From: Microcaldota archaeon
GTDB lineage: Archaea > Micrarchaeota > Micrarchaeia > Micrarchaeales > Micrarchaeaceae
DNA length: 39,465 bases
Reading direction: 5' to 3'
Assembly (NCBI GenBank): GCA_021792295.1
Contig: JAJYUY010000003.1
Coordinates: forward strand, 1 to 39,465
Shown here: piece after piece, positions 1 to 7,200 of the stretch
How positions within the stretch are numbered: position 1 is the stretch's first letter
Layout: each line of letters opens with the position of its first letter
The notes under the pieces: model-generated
Databases searched by the model: none
Told to the model about the DNA's origin: nothing
Seen by the model: only the letters and a program-made list of their open reading frames with translations
Position numbers and translations under genes: made by a program

Positions 1-138
1 AGGCTCTTGCCAATTCCATTACATTCCCTTTATTTTTATCTCGATTTATCTTTATATGCTTATCTGCGGTTCGCTCTCATCCCACCCCTAAAGGGAACCC
101 TCTGAAGAGGGTGTGGGATTTCCCGCTCACGTTGTTAA
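1..138 (-). mobile_element. Left end of an IS200/IS605-like element, running off the window
   Basis: Read on the minus strand, the segment from about 138 down to about 60 matches the left end of the mini-elements at 4038-4157 and 36534-36866: a TTAAC junction, a GTGAGCGGGAAATCC block, then a GCGAACCGC block. It can fold as a three-way junction: an outer stem ATCCCAC/GTGGGAT (about 79-116) encloses the hairpins CCCTAAAGGG and CCCTC-TGAA-GAGGG. Subterminal hairpins are typical of IS200/IS605 ends. The rest of the element, including any tnpA or tnpB, would lie left of base 1. A minus-strand ATG at about base 18 (reading MELARA) behind a weak AAAGGGA could be the start of its gene, but too little is visible to name it. 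Confidence 0.7.
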
Positions 139-1557
139 CTCTTTGAGCATCAGCTCTTTTATAACCTTGGGGTCGGCCTGCTTCCTGGTCTCCTTGAGCG
201 CCTGCCCGATTAGGAACTGGAGTGCCGCACCCTTGCCCGATCTATATTCCTCCACGGCCTTCGCATTAGAGCTTATTATGCTGTTTATTATCCTTTTTAT
301 GTCCTTTGCGCCCAGCGACACGCTATCCGCCTTCGCGAGCTCACGGGGAGATTTGCCTGTGTCTACATACGCCTTGACCAGCTCCTTCGCATAGCGCTCG
401 GTTATCTCGCCATTCTCGATCATCCTGACCAGCTCGACGAACGTGTCGGGACGCGCCTTCGAGCCCTCGACCCTTTCCGACCTCCAGTTAAGGCTCTTCA
501 TCAGGTAGTTGACGATCCAGTTCGCGATCTGCTTCGGGCTGTTGTGGAGCTTTATGCATTCCTCGAAGAAGGCCGCCATTGGCTTCCCGGTGTATACGAT
601 CACCCCTGCATAGTATTCGCTTATGCCGTAGGAGCCGACGAACCTCTTGACTATCTGGTCGGGCAGATCCGGCATGCTGGCCACCAGCCTGTCCACGTAT
701 TTCTTGCCGAGCGTCAGCCGCGGCAGGTCCGGGTCGAAGATGTAGCCGTAGTCCTCCTCGTACTCCTTCTTCCTGAGGCTCTTCGTCGTTCTAAACTCTG
801 CGTCGAAGTGGCGGGTCTCCCTCTGAATCTCTGCCCCCATTCTTACCAGGCCCGCCTGGCGCACCACTTCGAAGCTTAGCGCCTTCTCCACGTTCTCGAA
901 TCCAGTTATGTTCTTGACCTCTACGCGCTCCCCCCCATTTATCGATATGTTCGCGTCGACCCTGAGCGACATCTCCCTCCGCGGGTCGTAGACCCCCAGG
1001 TATTCGAGCATGGAGGAGAGCCTCTCCATGAACTGGCGCACCTGCTTCGGCGATGTAAAATCAGGTTCGGTGACTATCTCCGCGAGGGGAACGCCCGCCC
1101 TGTTGTAGTCGATTAGGACGCCCTGCGCGGTCGTTATGTCGCCCCCATCATATATGAGCCTTGCGGGATCCTCCTCGACGTGGACGCGCTTTATGCCGAT
1201 CCTGGCCTCGCCAACGCCGAAGCGCCCGTTCACCGCTATTGGGGCCTCGTATTGCGTGATCTGGAAGTTCTTCGACAGATCGGGGTAGAAGTACGCCTTC
1301 CTTGAGAAGAACACGTCCCTGTTTATGCTGCAGCCAAGCGCGAGCCCTATCAGCGTCCCGTACTCGACCGCCTTTGAGTTTATGACCGGCTTCGTGCCGG
1401 GGAAGCCGAGGCATATAGGGCAGGTGTTGGAGTTGGGCTTCGCATCGCTGAATTCCGCCCTGTCGGAGCAGAACATCTTGCTCTGCGTGTTGAGCTGGAC
1501 GTGCGCCTCTATGCCTATCTTCACGCTGTTAGCGCCGGCGGCGGGTTTGCTTTCCAT
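127..1557 (-). CDS. gatB: Aspartyl/glutamyl-tRNA amidotransferase subunit B
   Basis: Subunit B of the cytosolic GatCAB amidotransferase, which binds mischarged Asp-tRNA(Asn) (or Glu-tRNA(Gln)), activates the acyl group with ATP and receives ammonia from GatA. The 476 residues are normal for the family. The N-terminus has KIGIEAHVQLNT and a CPICLGFPG segment typical of the cradle domain with its metal-binding cysteines; the helical tail domain ends FLIGQALKETR...KELMLKEL. Its ATG overlaps the gatA stop by one base, so translation is probably coupled. The last codons, including the TGA at 127-129, lie inside the left end of an IS605-like element, so the insertion supplied the stop. Archaea normally make Gln-tRNA with GatDE, so this complex more likely serves Asn-tRNA; that is inference. 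Confidence 0.97.
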   Translation of the reverse strand: MESKPAAGANSVKIGIEAHVQLNTQSKMFCSDRAEFSDAKPNSNTCPICLGFPGTKPVINSKAVEYGTLIGLALGCSINRDVFFSRKAYFYPDLSKNFQITQYEAPIAVNGRFGVGEARIGIKRVHVEEDPARLIYDGGDITTAQGVLIDYNRAGVPLAEIVTEPDFTSPKQVRQFMERLSSMLEYLGVYDPRREMSLRVDANISINGGERVEVKNITGFENVEKALSFEVVRQAGLVRMGAEIQRETRHFDAEFRTTKSLRKKEYEEDYGYIFDPDLPRLTLGKKYVDRLVASMPDLPDQIVKRFVGSYGISEYYAGVIVYTGKPMAAFFEECIKLHNSPKQIANWIVNYLMKSLNWRSERVEGSKARPDTFVELVRMIENGEITERYAKELVKAYVDTGKSPRELAKADSVSLGAKDIKRIINSIISSNAKAVEEYRSGKGAALQFLIGQALKETRKQADPKVIKELMLKELTT

Positions 1558-2957
1558 CAGCCGATCACCTCCAGGCTAGACCCGATAGCGATGAGCTTCC
1601 CCTCGTCGAAGTGGTCCGCGATTATCTGCATGCCCATCGGCAGGCCTTCGGCCTTGCCCATGGGCACCGACAGAGTCGGTATGCCGGCCATGTTCGGGCC
1701 GATCGTCAGTATGTCCATGTTGTATGTTTCTATTGGCGTAAGTTCCTTTATGTCGGACAATCTGGGGGGAAGCACAGGCATCGACGGCGCGATCAGCGCG
1801 TCGAGGCTCTTGAACGCGGCCTTGAACTCATTGATTATCTTGGTGCGCACTCGAAGCGCCTTGAGGTAGTATGCGTCCCTGAAGCCAGCCATCCTCGCAT
1901 AAGTGCCAAGAAGTATGCGGCGCTTCGCCTCATCCCCGAATCCATCGGTCCTTACCTTCGAGAAATAGCGATCGGAGTCCATGCCGGCCATCTCCCCCTG
2001 CATGCCGTATCTAAGCCCGCAGTACCGCGCCAGGTTCGTCGAGGCTTCCGATATCGCGATAAGGTAATAGGAGGGCAGTGCGTATTCGGTCATGGGCAGC
2101 GACACTTCAGATATCTTCGCGCCCAGCGCCGCGAGCCGGTCGGCCTGAGCCATCAGCGCCCTCCTTATGCGAGCGTCAACGCCCTCGGACATATACTCCT
2201 TCGGGATTCCGAGCCGCATACCCTTGACGTCCTTGCCCTCGAACTTGGTGAAGTCCTCGCTCGCTTTATCGCTGCTTGTTGAATCGAGGGGATCGTGGCC
2301 GGACATCACAGAGAGCATGAGCGCGGAATCGTATACGCTCTTTGATATTACGCCGATCTTGTCGAGGCTGTTCGCATAGTCGATTAGGCCGTACCTCGAG
2401 ACGCGGCCATAAGTCGGGGTGAGCCCAACCGTGCCGGTGAACGCGGCGGGCGCGGTTATGCTGCCGCCTGTCGATTCTGCAATGGCAACGTGCGGGAAGT
2501 CGGCTGCAGCGGTGATGCAACCGGCGCCACCGCTGCTCCCCCCGCAGCTGCGCTCAGGATCATGCGGGTTCTTCGGGACGCCATATGCGCAGTTAGTTGT
2601 GAAGGTCCCGAACCCGAACTCGTCCATCGCGGTCTTTCCGATTATTATTCCGCCCTCTGCCTTCGCCTTTTTTACGCACGTGGCGTCGAACGGGGGCATG
2701 TAGTCGCCGAGTATCTTCGAGCCTGCCGTGGTCCTCATGCCGTTCGTGCAGAGGCAGTCCTTTACCGATATAGGAAGCCCGGGGATCATGCCCCTCTTTG
2801 TCGGCTTCGCCGCAGGCTTTTCGCTTAACGTTATGAACGGGGAGTATCTCTCCTGTATCTTCCTGCTCTTTTCCATTACCTCTGCGATGAATTCCGCTAC
2901 GTTGACATCGCCGGCCCTGACGGCCTCTATGTATTCCCGAACCGTTGTTTGATTCAC
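1557..2957 (-). CDS. gatA: Aspartyl/glutamyl-tRNA amidotransferase subunit A
   Basis: Glutaminase subunit of GatCAB and an amidase-signature enzyme. It releases ammonia from glutamine for the transamidation done with GatB. The Ser-cisSer-Lys machinery is visible: the lysine in GLPISVKDCLC (about residue 65), the glycine/serine-rich GGSSGGAG, and the nucleophile region ESTGGSI, followed by the conserved GLTPTYGRVSRYGL. Bacterial GatA usually has SDTGGSI, so the E-S before TGG is a small variation. Length 466 is normal. It sits between gatC (9-bp gap) and gatB (1-base overlap) in the order C-A-B on the minus strand. Confidence 0.97.
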   Translation of the reverse strand: MNQTTVREYIEAVRAGDVNVAEFIAEVMEKSRKIQERYSPFITLSEKPAAKPTKRGMIPGLPISVKDCLCTNGMRTTAGSKILGDYMPPFDATCVKKAKAEGGIIIGKTAMDEFGFGTFTTNCAYGVPKNPHDPERSCGGSSGGAGCITAAADFPHVAIAESTGGSITAPAAFTGTVGLTPTYGRVSRYGLIDYANSLDKIGVISKSVYDSALMLSVMSGHDPLDSTSSDKASEDFTKFEGKDVKGMRLGIPKEYMSEGVDARIRRALMAQADRLAALGAKISEVSLPMTEYALPSYYLIAISEASTNLARYCGLRYGMQGEMAGMDSDRYFSKVRTDGFGDEAKRRILLGTYARMAGFRDAYYLKALRVRTKIINEFKAAFKSLDALIAPSMPVLPPRLSDIKELTPIETYNMDILTIGPNMAGIPTLSVPMGKAEGLPMGMQIIADHFDEGKLIAIGSSLEVIG

Positions 2958-2966
2958 GAAAACGCA

Positions 2967-3254
2967 CTACATTATCTTTGGCCCCTTGAAGTAGCCGTTC
3001 TCCTTGGCCTTCGCGTTGCCTAGGGGGTTCCAATCGGTGGGCTTGACCGAATCGTCGCGCACCCTGTCTGTTATGGGTATAGGATGGAACGAGGGCTCCT
3101 CATTCGTGTCGACCTTCTCTATGACCCTGAATGCATCGAGAACGGCTGATAGCTCCTTTGCATACCTGTCCTTTTCCGCGTCGGACAGATCGAGCCTTGC
3201 GATTAGGCAGATGTGGTCCATCAGCTTCCTGTCTATCTTCCCGTAGTCCTTCAA
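2967..3254 (-). CDS. gatC: Aspartyl/glutamyl-tRNA amidotransferase subunit C
   Basis: Small GatC subunit, which wraps around the GatA-GatB interface and stabilises the complex. The 95 residues begin with the usual helical segment (HICLIARLDLSDAEKDRYAK), then an extended linker (FHPIPITDRVRDDSVKP) and a C-terminal stretch ending FKGPKIM, as in family members. It is the first gene of the gatCAB operon. An AT-rich stretch at about 3270-3290 on the minus strand could hold its promoter, but I see no sharp TATA box. Confidence 0.93.
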   Translation of the reverse strand: MKDYGKIDRKLMDHICLIARLDLSDAEKDRYAKELSAVLDAFRVIEKVDTNEEPSFHPIPITDRVRDDSVKPTDWNPLGNAKAKENGYFKGPKIM

Positions 3255-3439
3255 AAAGGCACCAGATTGATTCTGATTAAAAGGTTAATAGAACCTGCGC
3301 ATCCTGGCGCCGGCGCATGGTATCTGTTGTAATTGGCTCTTATCGCTCATGTGCAACGAAAGCCCCAACCAGTTGTGGTTTCTATGCGATGATGCGGCAC
3401 GCATTGGGCATGGTTCGGAATTTTGGGGCGACGAAACCC

Positions 3440-3449
3440 ATATATATTA
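3440..3449 (+). promoter_or_regulatory. TATA box of the transglycosylase-like gene
   Basis: ATATATATTA in an otherwise GC-rich stretch. Transcription would start near 3470, giving a leader of about 28 nt with a GGAG ribosome binding site ten bases before the ATG at 3498. Unlike most genes in the window, this one has a real leader and a Shine-Dalgarno site. Confidence 0.6.
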
Positions 3450-3497
3450 CATCCGCCGCGTCTGTAAGTAGGTGTTGACGGCTGCCGGAGTGATAAT

Positions 3498-3944
3498 ATG
3501 CGAAAAACCTGTCCTGTGTCTAGAATGCGTACCTCGCTGATTTCCGCGGTCATGGCCGGTGTGGTCGGGGTCGAGGCTACGGCGGCCCAGGCTTACAGCC
3601 CTGCGGTTGGAAGGATGCTTAGGAACGAGAGAATTGCAGTATCTGTTATCGAATCCAACAGCAGTTGCAAGGGATGGGACAGGGGCGCAGAATGGAGGGA
3701 TCTGGTAAAGCTCTGGTACAGGGAATCAAGCTGGAACCAGTGGGCGAGGAACCGATCGAGCGGAGCGATAGGCATACCGCAGCTGCTGCCAAGCGTCCAC
3801 CATGTACCGCAGGGGTACTGGGACTGGAGGCATCCGCTTCGCTCTGCGCGCGTGCAGATAAGGTGGGGCCTCAACTACATACGCAAGCGCTACGGGAACC
3901 CGGCAAGGGCATGGGCGCACGAGCGCGCACATGGATGGTACTGA
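3498..3944 (+). CDS. Secreted lytic-transglycosylase-like (SLT-fold) protein
   Basis: A 148-aa protein with a signal peptide (basic N-terminus, hydrophobic residues about 12-30, probable cleavage after AQA) and a compact lysozyme-like transglycosylase domain. The features seen are the catalytic-glutamate motif RESSWN (Glu76), SSGAIGIPQ (about 88-95), the tryptophan-rich QIRWGLNYI and the C-terminal RAWAHERAHGWY. This layout matches small secreted transglycosylases of actinobacteria and phages, which cut the MurNAc-GlcNAc bond of peptidoglycan. An archaeon has no peptidoglycan, so the likely target is bacterial walls; import from bacteria or phage is inferred. Homology is recognised from motifs only. 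The start is the ATG with a GGAG site upstream. Confidence 0.85.
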   Translation: MRKTCPVSRMRTSLISAVMAGVVGVEATAAQAYSPAVGRMLRNERIAVSVIESNSSCKGWDRGAEWRDLVKLWYRESSWNQWARNRSSGAIGIPQLLPSVHHVPQGYWDWRHPLRSARVQIRWGLNYIRKRYGNPARAWAHERAHGWY

Positions 3945-4037
3945 CGCAGGAATTGCGCGACAGATCAGAACCGCATTTCAGGCCGGTTGCATTTTAGATT
4001 AGATGAAGAGGGGATCAGGAACCAGGTCCGCTATAAC

Positions 4038-4157
4038 TTTAACGATGTGAGTGGGAAATCCTAATTTTAGCGGTGGGATGGAAGCGAACCGCAAAAAGGC
4101 GCATTCTCTGCAAGTTGCAGAGGAAGCCCGAGCCGCTTGCGGGTGGGAGGATGTCAC
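4038..4157 (+). mobile_element. IS200/IS605-derived mini-element A (about 120 bp)
   Basis: Both ends are present with no transposase between them. The left end runs from TTTAAC at 4038 through GTGAGTGGGAAATCC and GGTGGGATGGAAGCGAACCGC. The right end is the hairpin region 4121-4157 ending GGGAGGATGTCAC. The same two end sequences, in the same relative order, flank the element at 36534-36866. A perfect inverted repeat at 4106-4122 (CTCTGCAA-G-TTGCAGAG) lies inside. It is a non-autonomous (MITE-like) derivative that would need an IS605-type TnpA acting in trans. It lies between two convergent genes. Confidence 0.75.
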
Positions 4158-4225
4158 AAACCTAAAGCACTGTTTCAGTTGACAAGCAGGTCAAGAACAA
4201 TTAAGGTTTCTTGGTGGACTGTCTG

Positions 4226-4660
4226 CTAGTTTTGATTCGAAGACCGTTCCCTAAGGAACATCTCTCCAGCTTCGACAACCCAGTTATCAGGCACCTTTGC
4301 CCAGTCCATGACCTGGGAGCCGACGCCCAGCGTTGCCCCATTTCCGACAACAGCGTTTGCCCAGACCACAACGTCCTTGGCGATGTGTGTGCCATCGCCT
4401 ATTCTGGAATCAGCGCCGATTGTCGAATCTGGCCCTATAATCACATTATCCCCTATCCTCGCTCCGGTGAATACGACCGCAGATGGATCGATATACGTGC
4501 CCCTTCCGACCGTGACCCTATAATCTAGCTCTGGGCCCTTGCCTCCGTCAGGGTTGATGTGCACGCGGGGAAGCGCATCGGTGCGCATTATCTTTGACAG
4601 CCTTTGTGCTATGCTTGGTTTCATAGAGTAGGGTGCGGTTGTTGTGATGCCAAAACCCAT
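4226..4660 (-). CDS. Hexapeptide-repeat (left-handed beta-helix) protein
   Basis: A 144-aa protein with an N-terminal segment of about 50 residues and then at least five hexapeptide-type turns (IDPSAVVFTGARIGDNVIIG..., residues about 57-115). This gives the triangular left-handed beta helix of acyltransferases and gamma-carbonic anhydrases. I see no clear catalytic histidine set for carbonic anhydrase. The turns resemble sugar O-acetyltransferases, but the substrate cannot be read. The C-terminus MDWAKVPDNWVVEAGEMF looks like the usual capping segment. It is transcribed divergently from cgi121 with an AT-rich bidirectional promoter between them, and its start is probably leaderless. Confidence 0.85.
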   Translation of the reverse strand: MGFGITTTAPYSMKPSIAQRLSKIMRTDALPRVHINPDGGKGPELDYRVTVGRGTYIDPSAVVFTGARIGDNVIIGPDSTIGADSRIGDGTHIAKDVVVWANAVVGNGATLGVGSQVMDWAKVPDNWVVEAGEMFLRERSSNQN

Positions 4661-4685
4661 AGTATCTCTAAATAACGCGCGATAC

Positions 4686-4698
4686 GAAATATATATAG
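4686..4698. promoter_or_regulatory. Shared bidirectional TATA element
   Basis: AAATATATATAG reads as a TATA box on both strands. It lies about 26 nt before the cgi121 ATG (4721) and about 30 nt before the opposite start at 4660. Both transcripts would be leaderless or nearly so. Confidence 0.55.
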
Positions 4699-4720
4699 TT
4701 TTCTAAGCAGATAAAAGATC

Positions 4721-5185
4721 ATGGCGGTTCCTGCCCAGAGCAAAAGGCCTGTCATCAAGGTCTGCACCCCCACCGTCGGGATCGATGCCCTGCTAGAGAA
4801 GACAAAAGGCAGGGACGTCGTGAATTTCTTCGACTATGGCGCGGTTGTATCGCAGGAGCACCTTCTTTTCGCCTATGCGAACGCGATGGCGAACACGTCC
4901 AACAAAACAGCCAGGGCCAGATCGACCTCGGTCGAGATGCTGCTCTGCGCTGCGCTGACATCGCAGATAGGGGATGCGATAAAGAGGGTCGGCGCGAAGG
5001 GCGGAAAGCGCATGGTGGTATTCTGCGATACTGAGGCCGCATTCGGAAGGATATCCGAAAAGCTGTCAAAAATAGGGGAGTTCAGGCCCTCGGCAGCGCA
5101 TACAAAGGCGGCGCTCAGGGCACTCGGCGTGGGGGACATGGACGCGCTGCTGAGCGAGATGGCGGTGCGCGCGATGGAGCATTGA
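4721..5185 (+). CDS. cgi121: KEOPS complex subunit Cgi121
   Basis: Cgi121/TPRKB-family protein (154 aa). In KEOPS it binds Bud32 and the 3' CCA end of tRNA, helping Kae1 make the universal t6A37 modification of ANN-decoding tRNAs. The characteristic central segment is clear: SQEHLLFAYANAMANTSNKTARA, then EMLLCAALTSQIGDAIKRVG and a final strand RMVVFC. An extra N-terminal stretch of about 15 residues precedes the domain. It stands alone after a leaderless-type promoter; the next gene is convergent. No other KEOPS gene is in the window. Confidence 0.88.
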   Translation: MAVPAQSKRPVIKVCTPTVGIDALLEKTKGRDVVNFFDYGAVVSQEHLLFAYANAMANTSNKTARARSTSVEMLLCAALTSQIGDAIKRVGAKGGKRMVVFCDTEAAFGRISEKLSKIGEFRPSAAHTKAALRALGVGDMDALLSEMAVRAMEH

Positions 5186-5219
5186 GCGCCTGCGCAGGTA
5201 CGATGCGAACCCTATTGGC

Positions 5220-6020
5220 TTATTGTCTGCGAAGCTTCCTGAGATGTTCTTCGTATAGCCTTATGTGCTCTGGAGGGACGGTCTTGGACAGGCGCATGTG
5301 TTCCTCTCGCATCCCATCGATCTCTTCCTGAGTTATTTCGATTCCGTTTACTACGGCGCCTTTTTGCGGCGCGGGCGCTTCGCAGCCAATCGCCACCACC
5401 CCAAGAACATAGACGGGTCTCGAGTCCAGATAGATGTCCCGACACCTGTCGGCGACCCAGCCGTCGACGTCCCCGCGGGCCAAAGGCCCTACCCATGGAG
5501 AATTGACCCGCCTCCGGAGATACCTTGATCCCAGCCTGTCGCCGCACACCTCCTTCCCGGTCGGTATGCCTGTTCCTTCATGGACGTACCTCCATCCGTC
5601 TTCTCTAGGGAAGTTCTCGACCGCCTGTATCTTCTCAGGGGAGTTTACCTTGAATATGTAAAGACCGCCCTTCTTTTCCATCTCCCAGTCCGGGTGCTCC
5701 AGTGCAAGCGCCGTGTCCAACATTCCCTGGAACCTCTTCGGCACCTCGGCCACAAACTTCTGGCCATTGAACGTGTATTCAACTCTGCTTCCTAACTTCT
5801 TGCCTGGTGCCTCGTAGAGCACTCCAGTCCCTACCCAGAACGGAACGGCGCTGTTGAATGCGTAGGACTGCTCGCTGTTGAGTATCGCGTCCGCCTCTAT
5901 GTTGGTAACGAACCGTTCCGGCTTCCTGATTAAGCCCTGGGCCGAATGGAAATCGACGCCATTGTTGTAGGCCACGACTATCCTCGCGTTCACGGTCGGC
6001 CAAGTCCTGTTTGCATCCAC
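5220..6020 (-). CDS. Unrecognised 266-aa protein
   Basis: I do not recognise a family. The protein is soluble, with no signal peptide or membrane segment. An N-terminal half mixes beta strands (NARIVVAYNNGVDFHS, a long segment on EYTFNGQKF). A middle part is basic and tryptophan-containing (RYLRRRVNSPWVGPL). A C-terminal helix is rich in Glu and Arg (about 230-266). Three cysteines (about 159, 193, 214) are scattered. It is divergent from the heat-shock operon and has an AT-rich TATA-like stretch at about 6046-6059. Coding is likely from length, the promoter and the absence of an opposing gene. Confidence 0.75.
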   Translation of the reverse strand: MDANRTWPTVNARIVVAYNNGVDFHSAQGLIRKPERFVTNIEADAILNSEQSYAFNSAVPFWVGTGVLYEAPGKKLGSRVEYTFNGQKFVAEVPKRFQGMLDTALALEHPDWEMEKKGGLYIFKVNSPEKIQAVENFPREDGWRYVHEGTGIPTGKEVCGDRLGSRYLRRRVNSPWVGPLARGDVDGWVADRCRDIYLDSRPVYVLGVVAIGCEAPAPQKGAVVNGIEITQEEIDGMREEHMRLSKTVPPEHIRLYEEHLRKLRRQ

Positions 6021-6119
6021 AATATCACTGAAAAGTTAGTGTCGAGTATAATATTTAAAATTGCCGGTAAAAGGCCTTGTCAGTTAATATTTGACATTTC
6101 AGGAAAAAGGGCTAAAAAA

Positions 6120-6141
6120 CGATATTTATTTATATATATCG
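6120..6141 (+). promoter_or_regulatory. TATA region with inverted repeat before the heat-shock operon
   Basis: CGATAT (6120-6125) and ATATCG (6136-6141) flank an AT-only core that serves as the TATA box of the operon starting at 6158. A palindrome laid over a TATA box is a natural site for a repressor. The HTH protein encoded first in the operon is the obvious candidate, which would make the operon self-regulated. The repeat is seen; the role is inferred. Confidence 0.55.
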
Positions 6142-6157
6142 CTGCATAACTACTAAC

Positions 6158-6595
6158 ATGGGGCGGATACTGATCCAGTTCGTCGAGAGGCCCGATTCGG
6201 AGGACCCGGAGGAGATGATACGCTGGTTCTGCCATGTATTCGGGCTCGCTGGCAACGACGAGGAGAACTCGCTGAGCGAGCAGATCCTCAGGGCGTTCAT
6301 CGATGCCGCCTACAGGGACATGGGCCTCTCCAGCTCGGAGCTGCACCTAGACACGGAGCTTGCGCGCAGCACCGTAATCTACCACCTCAACAGGTTCATA
6401 GAGGCCGGGCTGCTGGTCAAAAAGGGGAGGCGCTATTATCTCAGGGCCTCGGAGATGGAGAAGGCGATAAAGGAGATAGAATACGACATAAACAGGGAGA
6501 TGCAGCGCATGCTCGACACGGCAAAGAGGTTCGACACGCTCATGGAGCATTCGAAGAGGATTAAGGCGGGAGGCTCGAGGAGAGAAAGTGATTGA
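6158..6595 (+). CDS. Winged-helix (ArsR-like) regulator heading the heat-shock operon
   Basis: A 145-aa DNA-binding protein. Residues about 40-95 form a winged HTH: LSEQILRAFIDAAYRDMGLSS, then HLDTELARSTVIYHLNRFIEAGLL (recognition helix) and the wing KKGRRYYLRA. A helical, charged C-terminus (100-145) probably dimerises. It is first in the operon with grpE, dnaK and dnaJ, and its stop region overlaps the probable grpE start, so it is co-transcribed with the chaperones. By context it is a candidate heat-shock repressor, comparable in logic to archaeal Phr or bacterial HrcA. I cannot assign it to either family from sequence alone. Confidence 0.85.
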   Translation: MGRILIQFVERPDSEDPEEMIRWFCHVFGLAGNDEENSLSEQILRAFIDAAYRDMGLSSSELHLDTELARSTVIYHLNRFIEAGLLVKKGRRYYLRASEMEKAIKEIEYDINREMQRMLDTAKRFDTLMEHSKRIKAGGSRRESD

Positions 6596-7184
6596 GATGG
6601 CGGATCCAAAAACCAACATAGCAGCGAAGCCCGATGGTAGGGTGGAAAGCGCGAAGGATGCGCAGGAGAACGTGGCGAAGAATGAGGGAGTGAAGGAAGG
6701 GCAGAGATATGATGAGATGAGGGAGCAGATGCTGAGGCTGGCGGCCGAGTTCGACAACTACAAGAAAAGGACCAAAAAGGAGATCGAGGAGGCCGAGATG
6801 ACCGGCAAGGCGCTGCTTGTCAGGGACATGCTCCCAATAATAGACGAGTTTGAGATTGCGATGCTGGCCGTTGCAAAGTCGGACGACAAGGACATGGCGA
6901 GGGGAGTGGAGATGCTCTACTTGAACCTCATGGACGCGCTCAGGAGAAGTGGGCTCGGCGAGGTGAAGTGCGACGGCATATTCGACCCGTTCAGGCATGA
7001 GATAGTGATGGTGCAGGATAGCGACAAAAAGGACGGCACCATACTAGGCGTTGTGAAGAAGGGCTACGAGTTCAGGGGGCGCATGCTGAGACCCGCATCG
7101 GTGATAGTGGCGAAGCCCGCAGGGAAGAACGGCGGAAACCGCGATGAAAGCGATGCGGATGAGAAAACGAAAGGGGAAAAATGA
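6588..7184 (+). CDS. grpE: Nucleotide exchange factor GrpE
   Basis: GrpE releases ADP from DnaK and resets its substrate cycle in the cytosol. The protein (198 aa) has a charged, disordered N-terminus, a long coiled-coil dimerisation helix (about 40-105, MLRLAAEFDNYKKRTKKEIEE) and the C-terminal beta domain (FDPFRHEIVMVQDS, then GYEFRGRMLRPASVIVAK). The start is ambiguous: GTG 6588 has a well-spaced GAGGAG upstream, while ATG 6597 follows a GTGAT. It overlaps the regulator gene and sits 7-16 bp ahead of dnaK, depending on the dnaK start. Confidence 0.96.
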   Translation: MIEMADPKTNIAAKPDGRVESAKDAQENVAKNEGVKEGQRYDEMREQMLRLAAEFDNYKKRTKKEIEEAEMTGKALLVRDMLPIIDEFEIAMLAVAKSDDKDMARGVEMLYLNLMDALRRSGLGEVKCDGIFDPFRHEIVMVQDSDKKDGTILGVVKKGYEFRGRMLRPASVIVAKPAGKNGGNRDESDADEKTKGEK

Positions 7185-7200
7185 TATTTAAGTGGTAAAC

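Noticed and set aside
544-2828. Several long frames opposite gatA and gatB
   Set aside because: GC-rich coding DNA produces long antisense frames; these have no motifs, and the opposite strand is clearly coding.
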